From contig CAVQSV010000023.1 in NCBI GenBank assembly GCA_963716095.1, positions 620,001 to 684,000 on the forward strand: a stretch of 64,000 nt of DNA. The letters run 5' to 3'. Positions 1 to 8,101 of the stretch are shown in pieces. Position 1 is the stretch's first letter. The number at the start of each line of letters is the position of its first letter. The notes under the pieces are model-generated. The model did no database searches, had not been told where the DNA came from, and worked only from the letters and a program-made list of their open reading frames with translations. The translations under genes and the position numbers were made by a program. This stretch comes from Sva-07 sp963716095. Lineage in GTDB: Bacteria; Actinomycetota; Acidimicrobiia; Acidimicrobiales; Ilumatobacteraceae.

Positions 1-42
1 GCCGACCCGGTCTCGTTCCACGACTTCGTCACCAGCGCCTGA
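1..42 (+). CDS. C-terminal end of an unidentified protein (partial)
   Basis: The first 14 codons of frame 1 read as a protein tail (ADPVSFHDFVTSA) ending in TGA at 40-42. Everything upstream lies outside the window, so no function can be given. It would converge on the CopC/CopD gene whose stop is at 80. It could also be a chance open frame; only the position and codon composition favour a real gene end. Confidence 0.3.
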   Translation, partial: ADPVSFHDFVTSA

Positions 43-79
43 CCGGCTCGAGCCCGCTCCGCGTGGTCTTCGCCGTCGT

Positions 80-1915
80 TCAGGGCTGCGTGGTCGGCGG
101 GATCGTCACGGTGACCACCGGGGGAACCGTGAGCTGAGTGACCGTTTCGGTGCCGTCGGCGTTGAGGATCGTGAAGCCCTGCGGTGGGCTCGTGAACGCA
201 CCGGTGGCGGTCACTGCGTTGACCACCAGCGTCCAGTCACCCGCCACGGTGAGGGGCAGGCCCTGCGGGCCTTCGAGGAGCACCGCGACCCCGGCGCCCA
301 TGAGCGGCACCGGTTGGGTGATGGTGCCGATCGTGTCGTTCGTCGGTGCCGTCAGGACGATCTCGAGCCCTGACAGGTTCTCGTCAGGAGCGTCGACGTC
401 GACCTCCATCCCGGCGAGCCCCACTCGATCGCTGGTGAGTCGAACCGTGACGTCGAGGTCGGCCTCGGGAGCGTCGACCGTGACCGAGATCGCGTAGTCG
501 ATCGTCGGGCCCGTCGACACGTTCGACGGTGTCAGCGACAGCAACCACGCACTGAGCGCCAGCACGATGATGCCGACGGCTGCTTCGACCCCGAACGCGC
601 GGCGAAGGCGATCAGCCATCGGCACGGTCATCTCGTTCGCTCGGGCCAGTCGCTGGTTGATGAACTGCCGAGCAGACACGGCGACGAAGATCATCACGGC
701 CACGGCCACGGTCTTCAGCAGGAGCACCCGACCGTGCGAGGTTCCGAAGAGGTCGCCGCCGTCGAGCAGGATCATCTGGACGACGCCGGTGGCGATCGTG
801 ACGCCGATCGCCAGATTCGACAGACGGCCGAATCCGCGCACGGCGTGCACGAGGTCCTCTTCGCCCGGCCCGGCGAGCACGACCCGCGCCAGGAGGACGA
901 GACCGCCGATCCAGACCGACATCGCCAGCGCATGGATGATCGACAACGGCACACCGATGTACGGCATGTCCATGTCGGTGCGGCTGAACCCGATCGTGGC
1001 GACAGCCAATGCTGGGATGCCCAGCGCTGCCATCTGGGTGACCGGGTCGATCACACGGTCGGGGCGGAATGCGACCCAGGCACACGCAACGGCCAGTACG
1101 AGCCGGGCGACGGCGGCGATCCCGGGGATGCCGGCGGAGAACAGGTCGACCCAATTCGTCGGGTTGAAACCGCTCCCGAGGCCGGAGCCGGTGACCGCTG
1201 CGGTGGCTGCGGCCACGTACAACAGCGACCCGACCATGGCGACCAGCCACACCGCTCGGATGAAGCGGATCGTCACGAGGTACTCGACGCCTTCGGGCCA
1301 TGCAGCAGCGATCACGACGAGTGACCCGAGCAGTACCGCGAGTCCGAACACCGAGAGCAGGCGACCGAGCCAGAGAGGGCCCTGGCCGTCGTCGACATCG
1401 GACAGGTTGGCGACCTCAGTGGTGCTCGCGGTCGTCGGGGTCGAGGTCGCCTCGGTCGGGACGCTGCTGTCGGTGGTCGGCGTGGTGTCCGGCGTGGTCT
1501 CGACCGGAGCGGTGTCGTTCGCGACGTTGAACGTGATGTTGCCCTGCCCGTTGGGGGATCCCTCGGAGTCGCTGACGACGTAGGCAGCGACACATGCGCC
1601 TCTCGGGAGCGGGTCGATGACCTCGGCGGTCATGGTGAGGAGGTCGTCGCTGACCTGTCGTGGCCCGACGGTGTACAGGTCGTCGCACGTCAGGGTGATC
1701 GTGTTCACCTCGCCCAGCTCTTCGCTGAACGTGAAGGAGATCGTTTCCGGCGACTGCTCGATGGTCGAGCCATCGGCGGGGTCGGAGGAGACCAGCGTGT
1801 TCTCGGCGAAGGAGGTGCCGGGCGACAGCGCCGCCACGCCCAAGATGGCGAGCAGCGTCGCGACGATTGCTCGGCGGAACCGTGCCGCAGTTCGGGGTGC
1901 TCTGTGCTCGTTCAC
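80..1915 (-). CDS. CopC/CopD-type copper-resistance-like membrane protein
   Basis: A 611-residue fusion of an exported CopC-like beta domain and a CopD-like multi-pass membrane domain, as in YcnJ-type proteins linked to copper uptake or handling. A signal peptide (about residues 1-37) precedes the CopC part, which keeps the SSDPADGS motif and an FTFSEEL strand. A Thr/Pro-rich linker (about 135-170) leads to about eight hydrophobic helices (about 180-465) that include the CopD-like GRVLLLKTVAVAVMIF segment. About 140 extracellular residues follow. The N-terminal His expected after signal cleavage in copper-binding CopC proteins is absent (mature end AENTLV), so copper binding by that half is doubtful. 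It starts at ATG 1915 and is divergent from nothing nearby, being followed upstream by a same-strand lipoprotein gene. Confidence 0.85.
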   Translation of the reverse strand: MNEHRAPRTAARFRRAIVATLLAILGVAALSPGTSFAENTLVSSDPADGSTIEQSPETISFTFSEELGEVNTITLTCDDLYTVGPRQVSDDLLTMTAEVIDPLPRGACVAAYVVSDSEGSPNGQGNITFNVANDTAPVETTPDTTPTTDSSVPTEATSTPTTASTTEVANLSDVDDGQGPLWLGRLLSVFGLAVLLGSLVVIAAAWPEGVEYLVTIRFIRAVWLVAMVGSLLYVAAATAAVTGSGLGSGFNPTNWVDLFSAGIPGIAAVARLVLAVACAWVAFRPDRVIDPVTQMAALGIPALAVATIGFSRTDMDMPYIGVPLSIIHALAMSVWIGGLVLLARVVLAGPGEEDLVHAVRGFGRLSNLAIGVTIATGVVQMILLDGGDLFGTSHGRVLLLKTVAVAVMIFVAVSARQFINQRLARANEMTVPMADRLRRAFGVEAAVGIIVLALSAWLLSLTPSNVSTGPTIDYAISVTVDAPEADLDVTVRLTSDRVGLAGMEVDVDAPDENLSGLEIVLTAPTNDTIGTITQPVPLMGAGVAVLLEGPQGLPLTVAGDWTLVVNAVTATGAFTSPPQGFTILNADGTETVTQLTVPPVVTVTIPPTTQP

Positions 1916-1985
1916 GATCGCCCGAGGCTACTTCGCCACCGACCCACCGGCCTGGGCACCTGCGACTGTCGGTGCGGTGATCACC

Positions 1986-2417
1986 TCAGACGTCGCCACG
2001 CCGACACCCGGGAGCACCCATCTCCTCGACCAGGTCGTTGCGGCCCCGGATGAGCTCGCCGACGCGTACGGTGAGTTCATCGAGCTCGTCATCGGCAGCG
2101 ATGGCGATCGCACGCCACGTCGCAGCTTGTTCGTCGGCGTTGCGGACGAATGCCCGATGATCGTCGGCGATGTCGTCGGGAACCTCGAGCGACCGCACCC
2201 GCTCGGCCTCGCTCTCGAGCGCGCTCGCTGCGCTCGTGGCGAACGCGGCCACGGGGATCTCCTCGGGAGGTTGCGGCAAGGCGCTGATGGTGTCGGTGGT
2301 GTCGGCGCAGATCGCCTGCAGGTCGACGAGGTAGTCGGCCTCGGTGACCTGCGCGGGTTCGCTGGCGCACGCCGCGAGGGAGGCCAGCACGGCGACGACG
2401 ACAGCGGTGGTGCGCAC
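1986..2417 (-). CDS. small lipoprotein of unknown function
   Basis: A 143-residue secreted lipoprotein. A GTG start at 2417 gives a short signal peptide ending in the lipobox LAAC (Cys17). The rest is acidic and helical, with two conspicuous Cys residues (CADT near residue 35 and GCRR at the C-terminus). A longer upstream frame antisense to dnaX was rejected because it places the lipobox deep inside the protein. It is divergent from dnaX, 36 bases away, so the two share a very short promoter region. No family is recognised; similar small lipoproteins are common in actinobacteria. Confidence 0.7.
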   Translation of the reverse strand: MRTTAVVVAVLASLAACASEPAQVTEADYLVDLQAICADTTDTISALPQPPEEIPVAAFATSAASALESEAERVRSLEVPDDIADDHRAFVRNADEQAATWRAIAIAADDELDELTVRVGELIRGRNDLVEEMGAPGCRRGDV

Positions 2418-2440
2418 GTCGTCGAAGGCTAGGGCATCGC

Positions 2441-2446
2441 TATCGT
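2441..2446 (+). promoter_or_regulatory. probable -10 element of dnaX (leaderless)
   Basis: TATCGT fits the actinobacterial TANNNT consensus and ends 7 bases before ATG 2454, so transcription would begin at or next to the start codon. This supports ATG 2454 over the in-frame GTG at 2445, which would overlap the hexamer. No good -35 is visible. Confidence 0.45.
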
Positions 2447-2453
2447 GGCCGCG

Positions 2454-4517
2454 ATGGCCACCCAGTCGCTCTATCGCCGCTACCGGCCTCGCCGCTTCAG
2501 TGAGTTGAAGGGTCAGGATCATGTGGTCCGAGCCCTGCGTACCTCGGTGGCGGAGGGGCGCGAGGGGCAGGCCTATCTCTTCTCCGGCCCACGAGGCACC
2601 GGGAAGACCACCTCGGCACGCATTCTCGCCAAGGTGCTCAACTGCGAGAATCCCCAAGACGGCGAGCCCTGCTGCGAGTGCGAATCGTGTCTGGCGGTCG
2701 AGCGGGGCGTCAGCTACGACGTCCACGAACTCGATGCGGCCAGCAACAACGGGGTCGACGCGATGCGCGACCTGATCGAGAAGTCGTCGCTCGGCACGCC
2801 CGGGCGTCACAAGGTGTACATCCTCGACGAGGTCCACATGCTCTCGAAGGCGGCCGAAGCTGCGCTGCTGAAGACCTTGGAAGAACCGCCGCCGCACGTC
2901 GTGTTCGTGCTCGCCACGACCGACCCGCAGAAGATGTCCGACACCATCCGCAGTCGAACCCAACACCTGCAGTTTCACCTGCTGGCTGCTGACACGTTGG
3001 CCGAGCACGTTCGCTGGGTTGCCGCCGATGCGGGGCTCGATGTGAGCGAGGCCGCGTTCGAGCAGGCGTTGAACCGCGGTGGTGGATCGGCCCGCGACAC
3101 GTTGTCGGCGCTGGAGTTGGTGGCGAACACCGGTGCCGAGGGGATGGACGTCGTCCCGCTCGACGAGTTCGTCGAGGCGATGGTCGACCGAGACTCGGGT
3201 CGTGCGCTCACGGTGGTCGCGCATGCGATGTCGAGTGGCATGGACGCGCGGACGCTCACCGAGGAGCTGATCGGGTTCCTCCGCAACGGGTTCCTGGCGC
3301 TGATGGCACCGGAATTGGTCCAGGTGCCGTCGAACCGCCTCGATGCGCTGGCCGCACAGGCGCAGCGCCTCGGAGCCGCCGGTCTCGTTCGCGGCATCGA
3401 GTCGTTGGGAGCCGCGCTGGCCGAGATGCGTCATGCCCCCGATCCTCGTGTGTTGCTCGACGTGGCCACGGTGCAGCTCACCGCCGACAGCGTCGGCGAC
3501 GACACCGCTGGGCTGCTCGCACGAATCGAACGGCTCGAACGCCAGGTTGCCGCCGGTGCGGTCGCTCCCGCTGCGACCGCGCCAACGGTTCCCGTCGACC
3601 CGGCAACCGGTCGCGCTGCGCTCGGTGGCCGAGCTCGCGCAGCTGCGGCGGCCGACGCGGCCCCAGCTGCCGCCGACCCGGCAGCACAGCGCGGTCCGTC
3701 CGACGGCGCTCAGGTGCCGTCGGAGTCGCCACCGGCCGCGGCCCCCGCAGTCCCTGCGGCGTCTGAGGCACCAGTGGCGTCTGAGGCACCGGCGGCGCCT
3801 GCGTCCGCGCCCGGGGCGGCGTCGGAGCACGCCGCTCGCGCGGGATCGCCGGTGCCGGTCAGCGCCGATGCCTGGGAGAACACGATCCGCCCGGCGCTGC
3901 GAGGTATGGCACGGGCAGTGTTCGCGCCTGCCACCTTCGTTCGCAGCGACGACTCGACGCTGACCCTGTCGGTGCCAAACGCCGTGCACCGCACCAAGTG
4001 CGAAGAGCAGCGTGCCGTCGTCGAGGCAGCGCTCAGCAAGTTCGCAGGAGCGTCGGTGACGATCGAGTTGCTCGACGGCGACGGTGGCGGTGATGGACGC
4101 GGTGGTGATGGACGCGGTGGTGGTGGCGGTGATGACGGCGAGAACGGCAACGGTGGCGGCGGAGGTGCTCGACGATCCGATGACGCCCGCCCCGGTCCGG
4201 CACGATCGACACCACACCCCGAGCCGTCCGCTGGTGCGGTGCCCGTCGACGGTGAGGAGTCGCCCAGTGCGCCGGACGGGTCCGGTGCTGCTGCGCCGGG
4301 GCTGTCGCCGCGGGAGCGTGGCATGGCTGCAGCTGCTGCGGCGGGCTCGGCGACCGTCGAGTCCGGCGACGAGCCAGCGGTGGCGGCGGCCCTGCCCGAC
4401 GACGACGAGGTCGACATCGACGATCTGGTCGACGCGCCGCCCGAAACGGTCAAGACGCCGATCGATCGGCTCGCCGAGGCGTTCCCCGGCTCGGAACTGA
4501 TCGAAGAAGCCGGCTGA
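2454..4517 (+). CDS. dnaX: DNA polymerase III subunits gamma/tau
   Basis: The clamp-loader ATPase that opens the sliding clamp and links replisome polymerases. Of 687 residues the first 350 or so are the AAA+ core: Walker A GPRGTGKT (45-52), a zinc module with Cys64, Cys73, Cys76 and Cys79, and Walker B LDEVH (124-128). A long Ala/Pro-rich tail follows, interrupted by a tau-like domain (about 470-560) and a Gly/Asp-rich repeat near 4075-4165. I chose ATG 2454 (MATQSLYRRYRP, the usual family beginning). recR begins 10 bases after the stop, the widespread dnaX-recR pairing, although no ybaB-type gene lies between them here. Confidence 0.97.
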   Translation: MATQSLYRRYRPRRFSELKGQDHVVRALRTSVAEGREGQAYLFSGPRGTGKTTSARILAKVLNCENPQDGEPCCECESCLAVERGVSYDVHELDAASNNGVDAMRDLIEKSSLGTPGRHKVYILDEVHMLSKAAEAALLKTLEEPPPHVVFVLATTDPQKMSDTIRSRTQHLQFHLLAADTLAEHVRWVAADAGLDVSEAAFEQALNRGGGSARDTLSALELVANTGAEGMDVVPLDEFVEAMVDRDSGRALTVVAHAMSSGMDARTLTEELIGFLRNGFLALMAPELVQVPSNRLDALAAQAQRLGAAGLVRGIESLGAALAEMRHAPDPRVLLDVATVQLTADSVGDDTAGLLARIERLERQVAAGAVAPAATAPTVPVDPATGRAALGGRARAAAAADAAPAAADPAAQRGPSDGAQVPSESPPAAAPAVPAASEAPVASEAPAAPASAPGAASEHAARAGSPVPVSADAWENTIRPALRGMARAVFAPATFVRSDDSTLTLSVPNAVHRTKCEEQRAVVEAALSKFAGASVTIELLDGDGGGDGRGGDGRGGGGGDDGENGNGGGGGARRSDDARPGPARSTPHPEPSAGAVPVDGEESPSAPDGSGAAAPGLSPRERGMAAAAAAGSATVESGDEPAVAAALPDDDEVDIDDLVDAPPETVKTPIDRLAEAFPGSELIEEAG

Positions 4518-4527
4518 CGGCGCGCTG

Positions 4528-5133
4528 ATGGCCGGCAACTACACCCCTCCCGTTCAGGCGTTGATCGACGAACTCGGCCGCTTGCCGGGCATCGGACCCA
4601 AGTCGGCGCAACGCATTGCCTTCCACCTGCTGAAGATGCCGGTCGAGGATGCCAACCGTCTCGCCCACGCCATCACCGAGGCCAAGGCGAGAGTGCGGTT
4701 CTGCGAGCGCTGCTTCAACATCGCCGACGACGTGCTGTGTCCGATCTGCAATGACGACACCCGCGACTCTTCGGTGCTCTGTGTCGTCGAGGAGTCGCGC
4801 GACATCGTTGCGATCGAACGCACCGGTGAGTTCCGCGGGCGCTACCACGTGCTGCTCGGCGCGATGAGCCCGCTCGAGGGCATCGGCCCCGAGCAGCTCA
4901 AGATCCGTGAGTTGGTGGCTCGGATCGATCCCGAGGATGTGCAGGAGATCATCTTGTGCACGAACCCGAACACCGAGGGCGAGGTCACTGCGATGTACCT
5001 CGCACGGCTGTTGAAGCCGATCGGGTTGACGGTGTCGCGGATCGCCAGCGGGCTGCCGGTGGGTGGCGATCTCGAGTACGCCGACGAACTCACGCTCGGG
5101 CGAGCGCTCGAAGGCCGCCGAGCGGTCGACTGA
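4528..5133 (+). CDS. recR: recombination mediator RecR
   Basis: RecR works with RecO (and RecF) to load RecA on SSB-coated single-stranded DNA at gaps. The 201-residue length is normal. A helix-hairpin-helix (LPGIGPKSAQRIAFHLL, about 19-35) is followed by the zinc finger with Cys59, Cys62, Cys71 and Cys74, then a Toprim domain (about 80-175) beginning VVEESRDIVAIE, and a C-terminal Walker-like segment. It lies directly behind dnaX and is almost certainly co-transcribed with it. Confidence 0.97.
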   Translation: MAGNYTPPVQALIDELGRLPGIGPKSAQRIAFHLLKMPVEDANRLAHAITEAKARVRFCERCFNIADDVLCPICNDDTRDSSVLCVVEESRDIVAIERTGEFRGRYHVLLGAMSPLEGIGPEQLKIRELVARIDPEDVQEIILCTNPNTEGEVTAMYLARLLKPIGLTVSRIASGLPVGGDLEYADELTLGRALEGRRAVD

Positions 5134-5445
5134 ACCCGGAGCGCCCCGGCGCTGCGAATCGTGTCGGCAACTGAACTGGGGCACCACCTGCACGAACCGG
5201 TAGCGGGCGGACGGGCCGATTCGTGTCGATGATGCCCCAGAAGGTGGCGAATCGAAGTTGGATTCGCTCGATCAGTTGTTGCGATTACATTACGGAACGA
5301 CGCGGTTCCCGTCAAGATTTCGCAACACAAGTCGTTCTGGGTGTCAGTATATCGACTCGTAGTGGTGTGTCAATCACTCAAAGTGGTGACACGTCCGCGA
5401 GAGCGACCAATCGTCGAGGTGATCGTTGGTCGGGAGACGAGCGGC
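5134..5445. other. convergent intergenic region rich in inverted repeats
   Basis: This 312-base gap lies between the 3' ends of recR and a thiolase and holds no convincing ORF. Its composition is less GC-rich than the flanking genes. I see four dyads: 5176-5240, 5247-5267 (GCGAATC, 7-base loop, GATTCGC), 5278-5326 (GTTGCGA paired with TCGCAAC around an inner stem) and 5367-5392 (GTGTCA paired with TGACAC, with CACT/AGTG inside). Convergent terminators explain some of this. The nested stems could also belong to a small structured RNA. I looked for an SRP RNA core, often near dnaX, and did not find it. Confidence 0.6.
5176..5240. other. nested hairpin, possible structured RNA or terminator
   Basis: CTGGGGCA at 5176-5183 pairs perfectly with TGCCCCAG at 5233-5240. 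Inside, CACGAA (5191-5196) pairs with TTCGTG (5220-5225). The two stems are separated by a symmetric 7/7 internal loop. There is no T-run after the stem, so it is not a classical intrinsic terminator. Strand and function are unknown. Confidence 0.45.
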
Positions 5446-6633
5446 TCAGACGGTGCGCAGAATGGCGGCGTCGCCCTGCCCGCCGCCGCCGCACAGGGCA
5501 GCTGCGCCGACACCGCCGCCACGACGCTTGAGCTCGTGGAGCAGCGTGAGTGCCAGACGGTTGCCGCTCATGCCGATCGGGTGTCCGAGCGCAATGGCGC
5601 CGCCGTTGACGTTCACCCGGTCGGGGTCGACGCCCAACTCTGCGGTCGACGCGATGCCAACCGCTGCGAAGGCCTCGTTGAGCTCGAACAGGTCGAGGTC
5701 GCCCACGGCGATGCCGGCACGCTCGGCCGCCTTCATCACGGCGCGACTCGGCTGGTGGAGCAGCGATGCGCTGTCGGGGCCGGCGACCATGCCGTACGAC
5801 ACGAACTCGCCGAGTGGCTCGACGCCGCGACGCTCGGCCTCGGCCTTGCTCATCAGCACGATGGCGCTGCCGCCGTCGGAGAGCTGCGAGGCGTTGGCGG
5901 CGGTGATCGTGCCGTCCTTGTCGAACGCCGGGCGCATCTTCGACAGCGTCTCGACGGTGGTGCCGGGGCGGACGCCTTCGTCGTGTTCGACCAGGATCGG
6001 ATCGCCCTTGCGCTGTGGCACCTCGACCGGAACGATCTCGTCGGCGAACTTGCCGTCCTTGATTGCGTTCGCGGCGAGCTCGTTCGAGCGGGCGGCGAAC
6101 TCGTCCTGCTGCTCGCGGGTGATGCTGTCGCCGGTGTAGCGGTCGGTGCCGAGGCCCATCAGGCAGGCATCGAACGCACACCACAGGCCGTCGGCGATGA
6201 TCGCGTCGCGCAGCTCGGTGTTGCCGTAGCGGAATCCGCCGCGTGCGCCGTCGGCGAGGTACGGGGCGTTGGTCATCGACTCCATGCCACCGGCGACCAC
6301 GATGTCGGCTTCGCCGGCGGCGATCATCTGGTTGGCGAGATAGACGGTGTTGAGCCCGGACAGGCACACCTTGTTGACGTTGACCGACGGCACGCTCATC
6401 GGGATGCCGGCCTTGACCGCGGCCTGCCGGCTGGGCACCTGACCCTGGCCGGCCATGAGGACCTGGCCCATGATGACGTGTTCGACTTCCTCGGGTGCGA
6501 CCCCGGCGCGTTCGAGTGCGGCGGAGATCGCGAACCCGCCGAGATCGGCGGCCGAGAACGATGCGAGGGCACCGCTCATCTTGCCGATCGGGGTGCGAGC
6601 GCCAGCGACGATGTACGAACCTGTTGAAGCCAT
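5446..6633 (-). CDS. acetyl-CoA acetyltransferase (thiolase)
   Basis: A 395-residue type II thiolase that condenses or cleaves acyl-CoA and acetyl-CoA. The acylated nucleophile is Cys90 (NKVCLSG), with His351 in GHPIGMSG and the proton-relay Cys381 in ALCGGGGQGD. Length is typical. The N-terminus YIVAGARTPIGK and the start at ATG 6633 are supported by a -10-like TAGCGT ending 6 bases upstream. It is divergent from crotonyl-CoA carboxylase/reductase, so acetoacetyl-CoA formation for the ethylmalonyl-CoA or butyrate-type route is a likely role; beta-oxidation is the alternative. Confidence 0.93.
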   Translation of the reverse strand: MASTGSYIVAGARTPIGKMSGALASFSAADLGGFAISAALERAGVAPEEVEHVIMGQVLMAGQGQVPSRQAAVKAGIPMSVPSVNVNKVCLSGLNTVYLANQMIAAGEADIVVAGGMESMTNAPYLADGARGGFRYGNTELRDAIIADGLWCAFDACLMGLGTDRYTGDSITREQQDEFAARSNELAANAIKDGKFADEIVPVEVPQRKGDPILVEHDEGVRPGTTVETLSKMRPAFDKDGTITAANASQLSDGGSAIVLMSKAEAERRGVEPLGEFVSYGMVAGPDSASLLHQPSRAVMKAAERAGIAVGDLDLFELNEAFAAVGIASTAELGVDPDRVNVNGGAIALGHPIGMSGNRLALTLLHELKRRGGGVGAAALCGGGGQGDAAILRTV

Positions 6634-6639
6634 ACCTCA

Positions 6640-6645
6640 ACGCTA
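6640..6645 (-). promoter_or_regulatory. probable -10 element of the thiolase gene (leaderless)
   Basis: Read on the minus strand this is TAGCGT (TANNNT consensus), ending 6 bases before ATG 6633. The transcript would begin at about the start codon, and no Shine-Dalgarno sequence precedes the gene. Confidence 0.4.
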
Positions 6646-6671
6646 CTCCACCCCTCGACCAGCCCGAAAAA

Positions 6672-6722
6672 TGCGCAGCGGGGCGTCACCCGCGGGCAGA
6701 TCTGCGCACGTTTGGGGGTGAC
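6672..6722. promoter_or_regulatory. interlocked inverted repeats between divergent thiolase and ccr
   Basis: Two overlapping dyads lie in the divergent promoter region: TGCGCAG (6672-6678) with CTGCGCA (6702-6708), and GTCACCC (6685-6691) with GGGTGAC (6716-6722). Their spacing suits a regulator bound as two dimers or a mutually exclusive hairpin pair. The regulator is unknown. Confidence 0.35.
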
Positions 6723-6728
6723 ATCGCT

Positions 6729-6758
6729 TTGTCCGGTCGGATTACCGATCAGTAACCT
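6729..6758 (+). promoter_or_regulatory. candidate ccr promoter with an embedded palindrome
   Basis: TTGTCC (6729-6734) and TAACCT (6753-6758) are separated by 18 bases and fit -35/-10 hexamers. The -10 ends 8 bases before ATG 6767, so the mRNA would be leaderless or nearly so. TTAC (6742-6745) and GTAA (6752-6755) form a short palindrome overlapping the -10, a layout typical of TetR-type acyl-CoA-responsive repressors. The hexamers are seen; the regulator is inferred. Confidence 0.4.
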
Positions 6759-6766
6759 CGGGCGCC

Positions 6767-8101
6767 ATGCAGGAGATCCTCGAAGCCATCCAATCCGGTG
6801 CGAGCGGCGACGACATCGCCAACCTCCCCGTCCCCGAGAGCTACCGAGCCGCATTCGTCAAGCGCGATGAAACGGCCATGTTCGAAGGCGTCGAATCGTG
6901 GGACAAGGACCCCCGCAAATCGCTCCACGTCGACGAGGTCGCCACCCCCGAACTCGCTCCCGACGAGGTCTACATCGCCGTGATGGCCTCCAGCATCAAC
7001 TTCAACACGGTCTGGACCTCGATCTTCGAGCCCCTGCCCACGTTCGGGTTCCTCGACAAGATGGGCCGCCAGAACGAGTGGGGCAAGCGACACGCGCTGC
7101 CCTACCACGTGGTCGGCTCCGATGCTTCCGCGGTCGTCGTCCGCACCGGTTCTGCGGTCCGCAACTGGAAGCCCGGCGACCGGGTGACCGTGCACTGCAA
7201 CTACGTCGACGACCAGGATCCGAGCGCTCACAACGACTCGATGCTCGCAACCAACCAGCTGATCTGGGGATTCGAAACGAACTTCGGCGCCCTCGCCGAC
7301 CTCGCTGTGGTCAAGGCCAACCAGCTGATGCCGAAGCCGAGCCACCTCACGTGGGAGGAGTCGGCCGTCAACGGTCTGTGCAGCTCCACCTCGTACCGCA
7401 TGCTGGTCAGCGAGAACGGCGCCCAGATGAAGCAGGGCGACAGCGTCCTGATCTGGGGTGCCACCGGCGGCATCGGCGGCTATGCCGTGCAGTACGTCCT
7501 CAACGGTGGTGGCACGCCGATCGGCGTCGTCTCGTCGCCCGAGCGGGCCGAACTGCTCAACCGGATGGGCTGCGAGGCCGTGATCGACCGTCGCGCCGAG
7601 AACTATCAGTTCTGGTCCGACGAGAACACCCAGGACGAGTCGGAGTGGCGTCGCTTCGGCAAGAAGATCCGCGAGCTCAACAACGGCGAGGACGTCGACA
7701 TCGTGTTCGAGCACCCGGGCCGCTCGACGATGGGAGCCTCGATCTTCGCAGTGAAGCGCGGCGGCACCGTCGTCACCTGCGCCGCGACGTCGGGCTACAT
7801 GGTCGAGTTCGACAACCGTCACTTCTGGATGAAGCTGAAGAACTTGATCGGTTCGCACTTCGCCAACTACGCCGAGTCCTACGCCGCGAACAAGCTGCTC
7901 GACCAGGGTCGTATCCAGCCGTTGCTCACCAAGACGTACACACTCGACCAGGTCGGCGAGGCGTCGCTGGCGGTCCACCACAACGAAGCCGACGGCAAGC
8001 TCGGCGTCTTGTGCCTCGCGCCCGAAGAGGGTCTCGGCATCGACGATCCCGAGAAGCGCGAGCGCATCGGCGAGGACAAGATCACCGTCTTCCGCTCGTG
8101 A
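6767..8101 (+). CDS. ccrA: crotonyl-CoA carboxylase/reductase
   Basis: A 444-residue medium-chain dehydrogenase/reductase that reductively carboxylates crotonyl-CoA to ethylmalonyl-CoA with NADPH and CO2, the key step of the ethylmalonyl-CoA pathway and also a source of extender units. The N-terminal part is a GroES-like catalytic domain (VVGSDASAVVVRTG, about 122-135); the Rossmann domain carries GATGGIGGYAVQYV (about 236-249). The full-length match to the Ccr branch (start MQEILEAI, long ATNQLIWGFETNFG segment) separates it from ordinary quinone reductases. The stop overlaps the HAD gene start (GTGA), and thiolases flank it on both sides, which supports a C4/C5 acyl-CoA pathway role. Confidence 0.93.
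   Translation: MQEILEAIQSGASGDDIANLPVPESYRAAFVKRDETAMFEGVESWDKDPRKSLHVDEVATPELAPDEVYIAVMASSINFNTVWTSIFEPLPTFGFLDKMGRQNEWGKRHALPYHVVGSDASAVVVRTGSAVRNWKPGDRVTVHCNYVDDQDPSAHNDSMLATNQLIWGFETNFGALADLAVVKANQLMPKPSHLTWEESAVNGLCSSTSYRMLVSENGAQMKQGDSVLIWGATGGIGGYAVQYVLNGGGTPIGVVSSPERAELLNRMGCEAVIDRRAENYQFWSDENTQDESEWRRFGKKIRELNNGEDVDIVFEHPGRSTMGASIFAVKRGGTVVTCAATSGYMVEFDNRHFWMKLKNLIGSHFANYAESYAANKLLDQGRIQPLLTKTYTLDQVGEASLAVHHNEADGKLGVLCLAPEEGLGIDDPEKRERIGEDKITVFRS

Noticed and set aside
1986..4538. An 850-residue open frame antisense to dnaX
   Set aside because: Only its last 143 codons look like a protein (lipoprotein with lipobox). The rest is Arg/Ser/His-rich noise from the high-GC opposite strand.
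5134..5445. SRP (4.5S) RNA near dnaX-recR
   Set aside because: Its conserved GGTCAGG and GGAAGNAGCAG core sequences are not present on either strand; only unassigned stems are.
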